Assembly (NCBI RefSeq): GCF_032452875.1
Contig: NC_083882.1
Span: 58,853,614 to 58,917,613 of the forward strand
Direction: 5' to 3'
From: Bos javanicus
Taxonomy: Eukaryota > Chordata > Mammalia > Artiodactyla > Bovidae
DNA: 64,000 nt
Of the stretch, positions 22,195 to 32,041 are shown in pieces. Numbering within the stretch: position 1 is the first letter of the stretch; each line of letters starts with the position of its first letter. The position numbers were made by a program, and so were the translations under genes. The notes beneath the pieces are model-generated. The model was not told the DNA's origin and made no database searches. It worked only from the letters and a program-made list of their open reading frames with translations.

Positions 22195-22388
22195 CATGCA
22201 TACCTTGAATGACTTGAAGGAGGAGGCTGCCCGCATAGTGAGTTAGGGAGGCTGCAGATGTAACACTCCATACTATCAAGCCCTAGTAAGTGGCCCTCAT
22301 TCTCGTGATCAAGTGTACGTTGCCACTGTAATTCCACATACATGGGAAGGGAGGAAAAGAGGACGTAAAGAATATTCCTTTCATTTTA

Positions 22389-22470
22389 TTTTTTTTATAT
22401 AAATTTATTTATTTTAATTGGAGGTTAATTACTTTACAATATTGTATTGGTTTTGCCATACATCAACATT
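22389..22470 (-). mobile_element. Minimal L1-BT 3' end insertion
   Basis: Only 82 bp: a T-rich start (antisense poly-A), then taattggaggttaattactt, tacaatattgtattggtttt and gccatacatcaacatt. attcctttcatttta occurs at 22,374-22,388 and 22,471-22,485, a perfect 15-bp target duplication. Confidence 0.95.
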
Positions 22471-22485
22471 ATTCCTTTCATTTTA

Positions 22486-23089
22486 AAGGCACATCTGATG
22501 TTGCTCATGTCTTTCACTTACATTCCTTGGGTTAATGTTTTGACACTGGGTTTCAAGAATGATGAAACAATATAGTCTTCAGCTGGACAGCCATGAGTTC
22601 AGCTAAAACTTGGGTGTTCTACTGCCACAACAGAAGGGGAGAATGGATATTGTGGAACCATCCACAGCCTCTGCCCCTAACTCCTGGCCATGTTGCCTCC
22701 CCAGCCAGCATCCCAGTATGTCTTTTGAATCTCTTTCTGCCTTAAATACCTTCTTCCACATAGTCCCCTGTTATTCAAGCTGTGTGGCATTTGTCACAAA
22801 TCCTATCCCACCCATGTCAGGTGGAATGCTAACTCAAGTGAGAGATATGTCAGCTCCTCATTCCTTTATCTGACAAAACATTATCTTACCACCTACAGTG
22901 ATTAAGATCAAATAATAGGAGCTGTGAAAAAACAAAAATTAAGAGGATGTGATCCATGTCATCCAAAATAAAGCTACAGAGAAGGGAGGAGCAGATATTT
23001 ATACAGAGAATTCTAATCAGAGGCATAATTAAATTAAATCAAGAAGGCTTGGTGGACTATAGATACTGGGGGAGTTATTTGAGTGGGTC
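22486..23089. other. Unannotated sequence
   Basis: I recognise nothing. An 87-codon plus-strand frame at 22,610-22,873 has no known features. Confidence 0.4.
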
Positions 23090-23440
23090 TTTGAAGAGTG
23101 TAGAAAATTTTTGGGAGAAAGACAAGTGAGGGCATTGTAGCTCAGATACAGATGTGGGGGGATGGAACACATAGATTTCAAGGAATGATGAGATGCCCAG
23201 TGGTCTGCAGTATCACCCAGAGTGCACGGAGGGATGCAATATGATATGAGGTTGAAATGATGGCTTGGGGTCAGAGGGCAACAGTCTAAAATCCCTCACA
23301 AAGGTGTTTATTCTTCATTTTGCAGGTGTTGAGTCATTTAGGGTTGTGAACTAGGGAATGACTCGATTTGACTTTGATTTCAGGGCAATTACTCTTGCAG
23401 TAAGGTGGATTAAGTGAGGGAGAGACAGCTTAGAGGTAAA
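23090..23440 (+). mobile_element. Ancient mammalian repeat, family unassigned
   Basis: gaaatgatggcttggggtca, ttattcttcattttgcaggt, gggaatgactcgatttgac and gggcaattactcttgcagta are in the order of an old repeat whose consensus reads roughly 'fraction gained, reduce, shift of activity' in gene deserts (tttattctgagtg ... gtgacatgatctgac ... gatcactctggctgc). Diverged. Confidence 0.4.
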
Positions 23441-24069
23441 TAACCCCTCCACACCCCCCACTTACTTTTGGGACTGTGCCCTGAGCCTGTCAACTGCTCA
23501 CTTTTCAAACCAATGTTTTCTCTCCTGAGTTTCCCAGAATGTCCTGGATTTCCTTCACTGCTGCAAATATGAATCATTTTGTGTATTTACATTGGGCCTG
23601 AAGAAGCTGGAAAGAACAAGGCATCTTATATAATGCCTGAGGAATTATGGGACCTAAAACTGTTTCCCACAGACCTTGGGTAAAGAGATGACCCTGGGCA
23701 GCTTCTCTGCTTAAGCTCATATGAAAATCAGAGCTCATAGTTTTTGGCAGATCACCTATTCCAGTTGTGAATACCAGACCCACAGAGTTCTTAGTGACTC
23801 CAGTTCTGTCCAGGACACAAGAACGTAGGGCTAGTGTCTAGCATCATGAAATTCCTCATCTAGTGCATATTCTACCAACAATAACTACACAAAAAACCCT
23901 CCTTAGTCAGTAGAGCCTCATACTTATACTAGTTTGGATTCAGTTCCTGGGCTAAAATGGGCCACGAAAAATGTGACAAGTATTATTTCTAGTATCTTCC
24001 CTAAAACTCAGTTAAAGCTAGTGTTTTTTAGGCCTATGGTATTTAATGCTCATTAACTCGTTTTTGGTC
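23441..24069. other. Unannotated sequence
   Basis: No recognised repeat, exon or RNA gene. Confidence 0.4.
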
Positions 24070-24130
24070 AAATTAGAGTCATAGAGTCTCATAAAGACTT
24101 TAAAGGTCATCTGGTCCAACTTTACAATCT
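24070..24130 (-). mobile_element. MIR3-like fragment
   Basis: agagtcatagagtctcataa and aaaggtcatctggtccaac fit the antisense MIR3 start. Short. Confidence 0.45.
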
Positions 24131-24741
24131 TTAGAATTCTACATGGCTTTGTGTAAGGCACAAGAGTTTGAATCAATTTTCTTGGTCACAGAATAAGAAA
24201 ATGTATAAGTTACATCATTCATTCACTCAACAAAGTGGGGGATGGGGTGGGTGGACAAAACAGACCCAGTCCTCAAGATGCACACAGCCTAGTAAAATAC
24301 CTGTATATCTCCTTAATTCTTTCTTCTATTGCTTCCCCATCCTTCTTATTGATTTGACCTATTTGGCCATTTTAGCACTTTGTTTCTGGATATATTCAAC
24401 AGCCTGACTTTAGAAAGAAGTAAAAGGTCTTCTTTAAGCCAGGCAGACACACCTCTCAGCTGCCTTTCATCCACTCAGACTGCAACTTGCCAAGTGCAGT
24501 CTTCTGGAGCCCAAGTTCTTGCTCTTTTGGCTGTGTTCGCTTCAGTGACTTCCCCCAGCCACGACCATGGGCACTATGGAGACCCTTGACGGGGCCTGGT
24601 GAAAAATTGCCTCGGTGAAAAATGCACCAAAGTTTGGCCATAAATTACCCTGACAGTAACAATTAGAGAAAACCTGGTTCAAATAAAGATCTGTTTGCCT
24701 CGTGTTGGAGTTTCACATCTTCCTGGGGCTAAACCCCTCAT
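24131..24741. other. Unannotated sequence
   Basis: I recognise nothing. The open frames here are short. Confidence 0.4.
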
Positions 24742-24772
24742 GAAGCCGGTCACCCTTGTCACAGAAGAATTT
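24742..24772. repeat. Left target-site duplication of a BovB insertion
   Basis: These 31 bp recur at 25,451-25,481 with two mismatches (gg against ca after gaagcc). They bracket the BovB at 24,773-25,450. Confidence 0.9.
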
Positions 24773-25078
24773 TCTTTCAGTTCAGTTCAGTTCAGTCGCT
24801 CAGTTGTGTCCGACTCTTTGCGACCCCATGAATTGCAGCACGCCAGGCCTCCCTGTCCATCACCAACTCCCGGAGTTCACCCAAACTCATGTCCATCGAG
24901 TCGGTGAGGCCATCCAGCCATCTCATCCTCTGTCGTCCCCTTTTCCTCCTGCCCCCAATCCCTCCCAGCATCAGAGTCTTTTCCAATGAGTCAATTCTTC
25001 ACATGAGGTGGCCAAAGTACTGGAGTTTCAGCTTTAGCATCATTCCTTCCAAAGAACACCCAGGACTGATCTCCTTTA

Positions 25079-25373
25079 TTTTTTTTTTTTTACATTTTTA
25101 TTTATTTATTTATTTATTTATTTTTTTTAATTCTTCCAATTTTATTTTATTTTTAAACTTTACATAATTGTATTAGTTTTGCCAAATATCAAAATGAATC
25201 CGCCACAGGTATACATGTGTTCCCCATCCCGAACCCTCCTCCCTCCTCCCTCCCCATACCATCCCTCTGGGCCGTCCCAGTGCACCAGCCCCAAGCATCC
25301 AGCATCATGCATCGAACCTGGACTGGCAACTCGTTTCCTACATGATATTTTACATGTTTCATTGCCATTCTCC
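25079..25373 (-). mobile_element. L1-BT 3' end inserted in BovB
   Basis: Antisense L1: poly-T, a (ttta)n stretch, aaactttacataattgtatt, agttttgccaaatatcaaaa, acaggtatacatgtgttccc, ccatccctctgggccgtccc and catcgaacctggactggcaa. gatctccttta flanks it at 25,068-25,078 and 25,374-25,384, a perfect 11-bp target duplication within BovB sequence. Confidence 0.95.
25098..25131. repeat. (TTTA)n simple repeat in the L1 tail
   Basis: Seven or so tandem ttta/attt units sit between the poly-T and the L1 3' untranslated region. This is likely to be a variable microsatellite. Confidence 0.85.
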
Positions 25374-25450
25374 GATCTCCTTTAGAATCGACTGGTTGGA
25401 TCTCCTTGCAGTCCAAGGGACTCTCAAGTCTTCTCCAACACCACAGTTAG

Positions 25451-25481
25451 GAAGCCCATCACCCTTGTCACAGAAGAATTT
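25451..25481. repeat. Right target-site duplication of a BovB insertion
   Basis: Partner of 24,742-24,772. 29 of 31 positions agree. Confidence 0.9.
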
Positions 25482-25714
25482 TTGTTCACTGAGTACCATT
25501 TCACTCTTCAAGTATGTTCTGGTGGGAACAGTGTGTACACTCTAAAGATAGAGTCAGCAGTGAGTATGATAGTAATAAGCTTGGGCAAAATGGTTTTCTG
25601 TGTACAAAGCTTTTTCTCATTTACACATGAGAGTAGGAGACAAATTGCAGTTGAGGATGGGATATAATCAAGGTTCTTCCACCTTTCTTCTACCATATAC
25701 GACCAAATTCCAAT

Positions 25715-26178
25715 TTGATAGTCCAGGTCCTGTGGATCACTAGGCTACAGATAAGAGCAAAATCTGACTCGAGGTTGGAGCCGTTTCTTTACTTTAATCT
25801 TTGCTTCCCATTGCATTTGTTCACTAAAAGGATATTGTCTGTACATAATGGCCTGCCTTTGGGAACCCTGCCCCTCAGCCTGAATGCTAAACCGAAGTGC
25901 CTTTGTTCAGGGAAACATCCTGACCCTGTTCATCTGTGGATAGCTACAGGAAGGAAGAAATTAACATATCCCCTCTCTAAGGCTGGCTATTCCAGGAGAT
26001 ATTTGCAGGACATATGACATTTTTACTTTACTTTCTGAACTCCTCCCCCTCTCTGTTCTATAAAAGAACCTGCCATCCAATCCCAATAAGAGGCTATTTT
26101 GAGACATGAGTCTGCCATCTTCTTGATCTGCTGGCTTTCCAAATGAAGTCATTATTTTCTGCCTCAACACCTTGTTAT
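25715..26178 (+). mobile_element. Solo LTR of an endogenous retrovirus (class II, BTLTR1-like)
   Basis: The 3' half has promoter and leader features in LTR order: TATA-type ctataaaagaacc at about 26,058, gagacatgagtctgccatct, gatctgctggctttccaaat, an altered polyadenylation motif aatgaagt (near 26,142) and gcctcaacaccttg at the end. This matches the general plan of ruminant ERV-K-type LTRs. I see no primer-binding site, gag, pol or env around it, so it is a solo LTR or fragment. The 5' edge is approximate. Confidence 0.6.
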
Positions 26179-26287
26179 CCAGAAGTAGAGTGAGCTTGGA
26201 CTCTGTAATAGTGAGATTCACCAAACAGTTGTAAACAAAGCTAACTGACCTAGAGAAATATAGGCATCTTGGGCTCTGTAGTTCTAG

Positions 26288-26597
26288 AACTGTGCTATCC
26301 AGCCACAGTAGCCACCCACAGAGCACTGGAAATGGGCTTGTCTGAATTGAGATCTGCTTAAAGTGTAAAATACATAAAATACACCAGATTTTAAAGACTT
26401 AAGTATAAAAAAAGCATTTAAAATATCTCTTTAACAATCTCCATATTGCTTGCATATTGAAATACTATTTTAGATATACTGAGTGAAAGAAAATATATTA
26501 TTGAAATGAATTTTGCCTCTTTCTGTTTATATTTTAAAATATGGATACTAACCTATTTAAAGTGTCTGCATTATATTTCTTCTGGACAGTGTTGCTC
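26288..26597 (-). mobile_element. MER-type nonautonomous DNA transposon
   Basis: The ends are imperfect inverted repeats: actgtgctatccag at about 26,289 and ctggacagtgttgct at about 26,582. The inside has cagtagccaccc, gaattgagatctgcttaaag, gtgtaaaatacataaaatac and cctatttaaagtg, the known order of an old hAT/MER-class element related to the cactgtccaatagaaat family. Confidence 0.7.
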
Positions 26598-26964
26598 TAA
26601 AGGCCTGTCTGGGGATGAGTGAGTTTGAATCTTTTTAGTTCCTCTTTAACTGATAAGAGGGCAGACCTGTTCCCAGTATGACAGTGTTGGAAATCACTTT
26701 AAAAGAATCCAGGAAACAGACTGGATTTGTTCAGAGAAATGTCTTACTGCTCCCTTTTCCAAACCCCATTTCCAAATGAAGGAGGCCCCTAGGGGTGTCT
26801 CTGCCCTGAGAAATAAGCCACCAAAGAGATTTTAAAGACTATCACATCTTGAAAGAAAGTGAAAATACCACAGGACTGAGGCTCAGTGGGCAGGACAGCC
26901 AGCCAGCATCATGGTTATCAAGACATCCAGGAATTGCTTTTTAGCCTGACTTACCCACCTATAC
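26598..26964. other. Unannotated sequence
   Basis: No repeat or exon recognised. Confidence 0.4.
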
Positions 26965-27172
26965 TATGCTATGCCATGTCTCAGCTGTGTCCTATGCTTT
27001 GTGACCTCAAGGGCTGTAGCCCGCCAGGCTCCTCTGCCCATGGGATTTCCCAGGCAAGAATACTGGAGTTGGTTGCCATGCCCTCCTCCAGGGGATTTTC
27101 CCAACCTAGAGATCAAACCCACATCTCTTGTGTCTCCTGCCTTGGCAGGCAGATTCTTTATCACTGATAAAG
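26965..27172 (-). mobile_element. BovA/Bov-tA SINE
   Basis: ctcagctgtgtcctatgctt, gggctgtagcccgccaggct, gaatactggagttggttgcc and the reversed head cttggcaggcagattcttta. cccaccta flanks it at 26,954-26,961 and 27,173-27,180. Confidence 0.95.
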
Positions 27173-27693
27173 CCCACCTAAGAAACATGCAACCAGGGAA
27201 ACTGGGAAGAGCCTTCCTCTCACCACCTCTAGGCTGTGATAGCTTCTTTGGCCAGCTCACATAAGGTCATTCACAAACCAGTCCTTGGCATTTGACCTCC
27301 TTTAAATCCATGACTCCATGGGTCTTCTTTCATAAACTAGGCTTCCTACTTCTCCCCTCGCCCCAGTCAGAGAATCCCTTTTAAGACCTAAGTCAGAGCA
27401 AGTCATCCCTCTACTCAGAAAAGTCCTGTGGCTTCCAAGGCTTCAACAGTAGTCTGTGAGACCCCCAGCACCTTCCTGACCTCATATCTCCTCATCCTTC
27501 ACCCCAGCTCACTCACTTCCTGGTGGTGCTGCAGCTCTGGCCTTTTCCTCTCATTGATGAGAGCTTTCTCTCATATATCTCCATGACTAACTGCTTCATC
27601 TTACCTCCTTTAAGCTTTCCTCAGCTTCCAATTCTGTAGCAAGGCTGCCCTGACCACTTGTTTCAAATTATAACCTGCCGTCCTGTATTCCCA

Positions 27694-27826
27694 GGAGCTC
27701 CTGGTGGCTCAGATGGTAGAGTCTGCCTGCAGTGTGAGAGATCTGGGTTTGATCCCTGGGTTGGGAAAAGTCCCTGGAAAAGGAAATGGCAACCCACTCC
27801 AATATTCTTGCTTGGAGACTCCCACT
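27694..27826 (+). mobile_element. Bov-tA SINE missing its 3' half
   Basis: gagctcctggtggctcagat, ctgcctgcagtgtgagagat, tttgatccctgggttgg and ggcaacccactccaatattc, then the element stops after cttggagactccc. It still has a target duplication (cctgtattccca 27,682-27,693 and cctatattccca 27,827-27,838), so it was inserted in this form or trimmed on insertion. Confidence 0.9.
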
Positions 27827-27883
27827 CCTATATTCCCAATCTTCCTATGCTCCTCTGTTTTTCTTTTTTTCTTAATATTTACC

Positions 27884-28092
27884 ACTTCCTTGGTGGCTTA
27901 GCTGGTAAAGAATCTGCCTGTAATGCAGGAGACCCACGTTTGATCCCTGGATTGGAAAGATCCCCTGGAGAAGAGAATGGCTACCAACTCCAGTATTCTT
28001 GCCTGGAGAATTCCATGGACAGAGGAGCCTGGAGGGCTACAGTCCATGGAGTCACAAAGGGTTGGACATGACTGAGCGACTAACGCTTTCCC
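27884..28092 (+). mobile_element. Bov-tA SINE, full-length
   Basis: acttccttggtggcttagct, ctgcctgtaatgcaggagac, gatcccctggagaagagaat, cttgcctggagaattccatg and gacatgactgagcgactaac. All parts are present. Confidence 0.95.
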
Positions 28093-28339
28093 TTTTTTCC
28101 CACTGTCTTCTAATATATTATGAAACTCACTTATTCATCTAACTGCTTACTGTCTGTCTATCTCCATTGGAATATAAATATCAGAGGGTACAGTCTTTTT
28201 GTGGATGCATGTATTTTGTTTATTGATGTATCCCAAGAAACTGGAACATTGGTAGATACCCATTAAGTACTTTTTTAATAGCTAAAGGAAATTATATAAT
28301 GTCCATCATCCTTTTCACGCGTTTAGTTTTTAAAAAAAC

Positions 28340-28395
28340 AGAGAAGCCTGGTGGGCTACAATCTCTGGGGTCGCAGAGTTGGATGCGACTGAGTG
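28340..28395 (+). mobile_element. Bov-tA 3' scrap
   Basis: agaagcctggtgggctacaa and ggggtcgcagagttggatgc are the last part of the element, following an A run. Confidence 0.75.
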
Positions 28396-28487
28396 TTATG
28401 TGAGAGAGAGTTGATTTACAATGTTCTGCTAGTTTCAGGTATACAATAAAGTGAATGTGTTATACATACACATATGCCACTCTTTTT

Positions 28488-28967
28488 GGAGAAAGCAATG
28501 GCACCCCACTCCAGTACTTTTTTTTTTTATGGGTTTATGTGGCCACAAAGGCCAGCTTGAGGCTGGAGGCTCCAGGAAGAGTTTGTTTTTTTTTTCTTTT
28601 TTTTTTTTTAATTTTTTTTTTTTAATTTTTCTTTAATAGAAAATTATTTAATTAGTATACATGTGTTCCCCATCCTGAACCCTCCTCCCTCCTCCCTCTC
28701 CACAACATCAGTACCCACTCCAGTACTGTTGCCTGGAAAATCCCGTGGATGAAGGAGCCTGGTAGGCTGCAGTCTATGGGGTCGCTGAGAGTCGGACACG
28801 ACTGAACGACTTCACTTTCAATTTTCTCTTGCATACATTGGAGAAGGAAATGGCAACCCACTCCAGTGTTCTTGCCTGGAGAATCCCAGGGACAGGGGAG
28901 CCTGGTGAGCTGCTGTCTATGGGGTCGCACAGAGTCAGACATGACTGAAACAACTTAGTAGTAGTAG
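28488..28967 (+). mobile_element. BovA2 dimer interrupted by an L1 insertion
   Basis: Left monomer: ggagaaagcaatggcacccc, resuming after the L1 with gttgcctggaaaatcccgtg and gagagtcggacacgactgaa. Linker: cttcactttcaattttc. Right monomer: ggagaaggaaatggcaaccc through cagacatgactgaaacaact, ending in a tagtagtag tail. Confidence 0.95.
28519..28713 (-). mobile_element. L1-BT 3' end with probable 3' transduction
   Basis: Antisense order: poly-T (28,518-28,528), 56 bp of unrelated sequence (28,529-28,584), a second T-rich run (28,585-28,639), then L1 3' untranslated sequence with catgtgttccccatcctgaa and a ccctcctccctcctccctct stretch. cccactccagtact is duplicated at 28,505-28,518 and 28,714-28,727. 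Two A-tails with a unique segment between them are the mark of read-through transcription and retrotransposition. Confidence 0.7.
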
Positions 28968-29130
28968 TATGCCACTCTCTTTAAGATTCTTTCCCCATAT
29001 TGGCCATTATAGTGTGCTGAGCAGAGTTCCCTGTGCTATACAGTAGCTCCTTATTATCTATTTTATATACAGTTGTGTGTATACGTCAATCCCAGTCTTC
29101 CAATATATCCCTCCCCCCTTCCCCCACAGT

Positions 29131-30339
29131 AACTGTAAGTTTATTCATTCCCTCTCCAAGATAACATATCACCTGGTGCTGAGAAGGCCCCAGTAGCAAA
29201 CCAACTCATTACTCTGTCATGGTCCAGTCCAGCTGAGCCTCTTTCCACCCTTTCCTTAACAAATCCACTAGATACTTGTCAACAGCCAAAGTCAGTACTA
29301 TACAAACCTTTGGCAAATGCTGGAGTGCAAATAGTTTATGATGGGATTCTCTAATGAGTCTCTGAGGTACAGCTCTTTTACTATAGGATATTTAGTTTTA
29401 AAAACCTGTAGGAAATAGAGAATAATTGAAACCTTTTTAGTAAGAGAGAGGTGTGATAAAAGTGGTGCTTAGCTATTCATTCTTTTCGATTCTTCAAGGC
29501 AATTTTCTCAGAATCAATGCAGAAGAGTCATAAAACAAACAAGTCTGTCCACATTATCTCCGCCCTTGCAGGAATGCCTTCATCGAGTTACAGTTTGATT
29601 GTAAACATGAAGACCTTTTATAAAGAGCTGCACAAGGATCATCTATTTGGACAGTCTCTCTGCCTTTTAGAAAGTTTCTTGTTTGTTCACCAATGAAATA
29701 ATAAAAGACCTCCATGATTGTTACCACCTTAAAGGTAGTAAAAGAAACAGACAAACAAACAAAAATTGTTTTTGCTTCTGCAAAGGAATGATTTGGTTTT
29801 CTCTTGTCAAGGAATGACAACAGTGAAATCTAATATCCTTCATGTTTTGCTTTAATTGTCAGAACAGCTTAATTCAGTTCCCTGTTATGATATTTAATGT
29901 ACTACCCACATCTTGTAACTTTGGGGGGGATGAGGAGTTAAGCTCTCCTCCTGGCGGGAGTAGTATCAAAAAGCTGTGGAAATAAGTTAAGACAACACAG
30001 TAATTAAGAAGTATTTGAGAGGGAGATCCTCTGAGGCTACCAAGCATTACTTTAAATCAAGTCATCCTCCCCTCTAGGAAGATTTTCTAAACAATAAGAG
30101 CTTTCATGCTCAGGGTTCCTCATACACAGTGCATTTGTCAGCATATATCAGTTTCAGTTGACTATTTCTACCTGGAAGATGCATCTCTTTTGTGTCGTAC
30201 TCCAATGGCTAGACTCAGAATTTGTTATGCCCAGACCTCTGGCTGTAATTCTACTGCTTCCCCTGTGCAGTACTTAACTCTTGCATCCTATTGGCTGTAA
30301 GAGTTGTCATGGTGGAGGTGGGGGACGGTGGAAGTGGAG
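29131..30339. other. Unannotated sequence
   Basis: No recognised repeat. AT-rich, with short open frames only (88 codons minus at 29,554-29,820). Confidence 0.4.
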
Positions 30340-30560
30340 GATGGTGGAGGTGGCTGAAGTCACATCTGAGTCTCAGGCCTGCCAAATATAGCTATGAGAT
30401 GTTGGGTAAGTCATTTTATCTTTCCAAACCTCATATCCTTAGCCATCAAATAGGAATGCTTGTAACAACAAAGCCAGCTTGTTGTGAGGATTAAATTAAC
30501 TGATAGAGGCAAAACCCCAGTGAGAGTGCCCGGCACACAGACGGCCTATTTGCTGTGGTT
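30340..30560 (+). mobile_element. MIR SINE
   Basis: gagatgttgggtaagtcatt, tctttccaaacctcatatcc, gttgtgaggattaaattaac, gagagtgcccggcacacag and a ttgctgtgg end. Confidence 0.8.
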
Positions 30561-31285
30561 TCCTCACCATGACCGACCCCACTCCCTCATAATCACAAAC
30601 CCATCTATGCTTTCATAGGTCTTCTGGACCTGTTGGTTTTCCTTAGGGGCCGCTTGGGAAAAACTTACAGATGGATCTCCAGGTCTTTACCTCTGCATCC
30701 TCTAGAACAGTCTGCTTTTATATTTTACATATTAATTTTAGTGTTAGATTTTAGTTTAAAAGAAGTGAATTCCAGAACTTATTTCTCTTAAACTTCCACT
30801 ATAAGTTTTTTCAGGCTTTTTTGGGGTCATTCCTCAATGTAGACTATGAGATTGTATCAAGTTAGCCAAATATGTCACTCGGGTAAGATGTTACAGAAAA
30901 CCCAATGAACTTTTTGGCCAGCCCAAAACATACTCTTGATGTTCAAGAAACATCCATCAGTGATGGAACCAAAAGCTCCTGTGGGTCTTGCTTGTGTAGC
31001 AGAGACTGGGACATGTGTCCACCAATATCGGTTATCCCAACTACACATGACCTGCCCATAGATTGCCACGTGGTCTCCTTATAAAAGAGCAACATTATAA
31101 AGTGGCTTTTCTCAGAGACTCCATAAATATGGGGCTGTTAGCACTGATTAAAATATATTATTCACTTTCTGAATATAGTCTAACTAGAAAGAAGCTGTGC
31201 TCTGAAACTAAGGGTTTATAAAAGTTCATAAAAATTCTTGTGTTTCTTTGCAAAGTTAATTTGGAATTGTATTTCCCTCTCTCAT
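30561..31285. other. Unannotated sequence with one mariner-like end
   Basis: Only 30,891-30,926 is recognised (see the separate entry). A 64-codon minus-strand frame overlaps it and is not credible as a gene. Confidence 0.35.
30891..30926. mobile_element. Mariner-like terminal inverted repeat scrap
   Basis: aaacccaatgaactttttgg followed by ccagcccaa resembles the end of the mariner-type elements of ruminants (aactttttggccaaccca). I do not find the opposite end within 1 kb. Confidence 0.4.
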
Positions 31286-31286
31286 A

Positions 31287-31321
<35 letters not shown>
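31286..31321. repeat. (CA)n microsatellite
   Basis: About 17 uninterrupted ac units. Likely polymorphic. Confidence 0.95.
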
Positions 31322-31322
<1 letters not shown>

Positions 31323-31821
31323 CACCAAGCCACATCCAAAAGCAAATACAAAACTGCTGAAAATATTTCTTTAGTGGTGAGATTATGCATGTTTCTTATT
31401 TTTTTTTCTTTTTGCTTATCTTCATTTGATCATTCTTCCATAAAAATTGAATAAATACATTTTACAGAGAAAGTATGTGAGAAAGAGGAGAGAGACAAAC
31501 AGAGAGCAAATTAAAAGGCGTGAACATGGAATTCTGCATTCAATTTTCCTTACCTAATAGATTTTTGCCTCCAATCATTCTTAAAGTGTCATTACCTGAA
31601 AATGTCTGTGCCTTGGTTTACTGGTGACAACGCCATTTGTAGCTTCTCGGTACCTCTGGTGAGCAGGCCTAGTAGGTTAACGTCCATAGCCTGCCTCAAA
31701 AATGACAAAACTCATCATCCAAAGACAGTCATGTCCTTAATGAACAAGCTCTGAAAAGAAGGAAACCTGAAGACTGAGGGCTTTGCATATTGTTTTCCTT
31801 TCTTTTTAACATTATTCATTA

Positions 31822-31877
31822 TATACATATATATATGTATATACACATGCACACACACATATACATACATACATACA
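31822..31877. repeat. Compound AT/AC/ATAC microsatellite
   Basis: tatacatatatatatgtata, then cac-rich units and (atac)n or (acat)n up to the SINE. It may have grown from the A-rich tail of the adjacent antisense SINE. Confidence 0.85.
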
Positions 31878-31879
31878 TT

Positions 31880-32041
31880 AATTTGGCTGCACCAGGTCTC
31901 AGTTGTGGCACATGAGCTCTTTAGAGACAGTATGTAATCTCTTGGTTGCTGCATGCGGGATCTAGTTCCCAATCAGGGATTGAACCCTGGCCCCCTGCCT
32001 TGGAAGCATGGAGTTAGCCACTGGACTACCAGGGAAGTCCC
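31880..32041 (-). mobile_element. CHR-type tRNA-derived SINE
   Basis: atttggctgcaccaggtctc, ctcttggttgctgcatgcgg, gttcccaatcagggattgaa, ccctggccccctgccttgg and the reversed head ctaccagggaagtcccc. Confidence 0.9.

Larger units (their letters stand above)
24773..25450 (-). mobile_element. BovB LINE, 5'-truncated, carrying a nested L1
   Basis: From the left: a (ttcag)n tail, tcgctcagttgtgtccgac, gaattgcagcacgccaggcc, gccatccagccatctcatcc and gaggtggccaaagtactgg. The right remnant (25,379-25,450) has gaatcgactggttggatctc and tccaacaccacagtt. The middle is interrupted by an L1. The minus-strand frame at 24,792-24,986 is the BovB ORF end. The copy is only modestly diverged, so a fairly young insertion. 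Confidence 0.95.
27380..28285 (+). mobile_element. L2 LINE 3' end, split by two Bov-tA SINEs
   Basis: agagcaagtcatccctctac, tcctgtggcttccaaggctt, accttcctgacctcatatct and aaggctgccctgaccacttg precede the SINEs. Between and after them lie tcccaatcttcctatgctcc, cttactgtctgtctatctcc, attggaatataaatatcaga and the final caagaaactggaacattggt. This is the standard L2 order, about 550 bp of L2 once the SINEs are removed. Confidence 0.8.
28408..29130 (-). mobile_element. Artiodactyl L1 3' end, split by a BovA2 that itself holds an L1
   Basis: Antisense L1 3' region: gttgatttacaatgttctgc and agtttcaggtatacaataaa on the left. After the inserted SINE come ttctttccccatattggcc, gagttccctgtgctatacag, tattttatatacagttgtgt and atatatccctccccc. 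The interruption is bounded by tatgccactct at 28,473-28,483 and 28,968-28,978. Confidence 0.85.

Noticed and set aside
25961..26326. 121-codon minus-strand open frame
   Set aside because: It is the reverse strand of the solo LTR and a DNA transposon end.
27658..28071. 137-codon plus-strand open frame
   Set aside because: It is made of L2 and two Bov-tA copies.
31286..31877. Regularly spaced repeats that could suggest an array
   Set aside because: They are simple microsatellites. There is no CRISPR-type repeat-spacer structure anywhere, as expected for a mammal.
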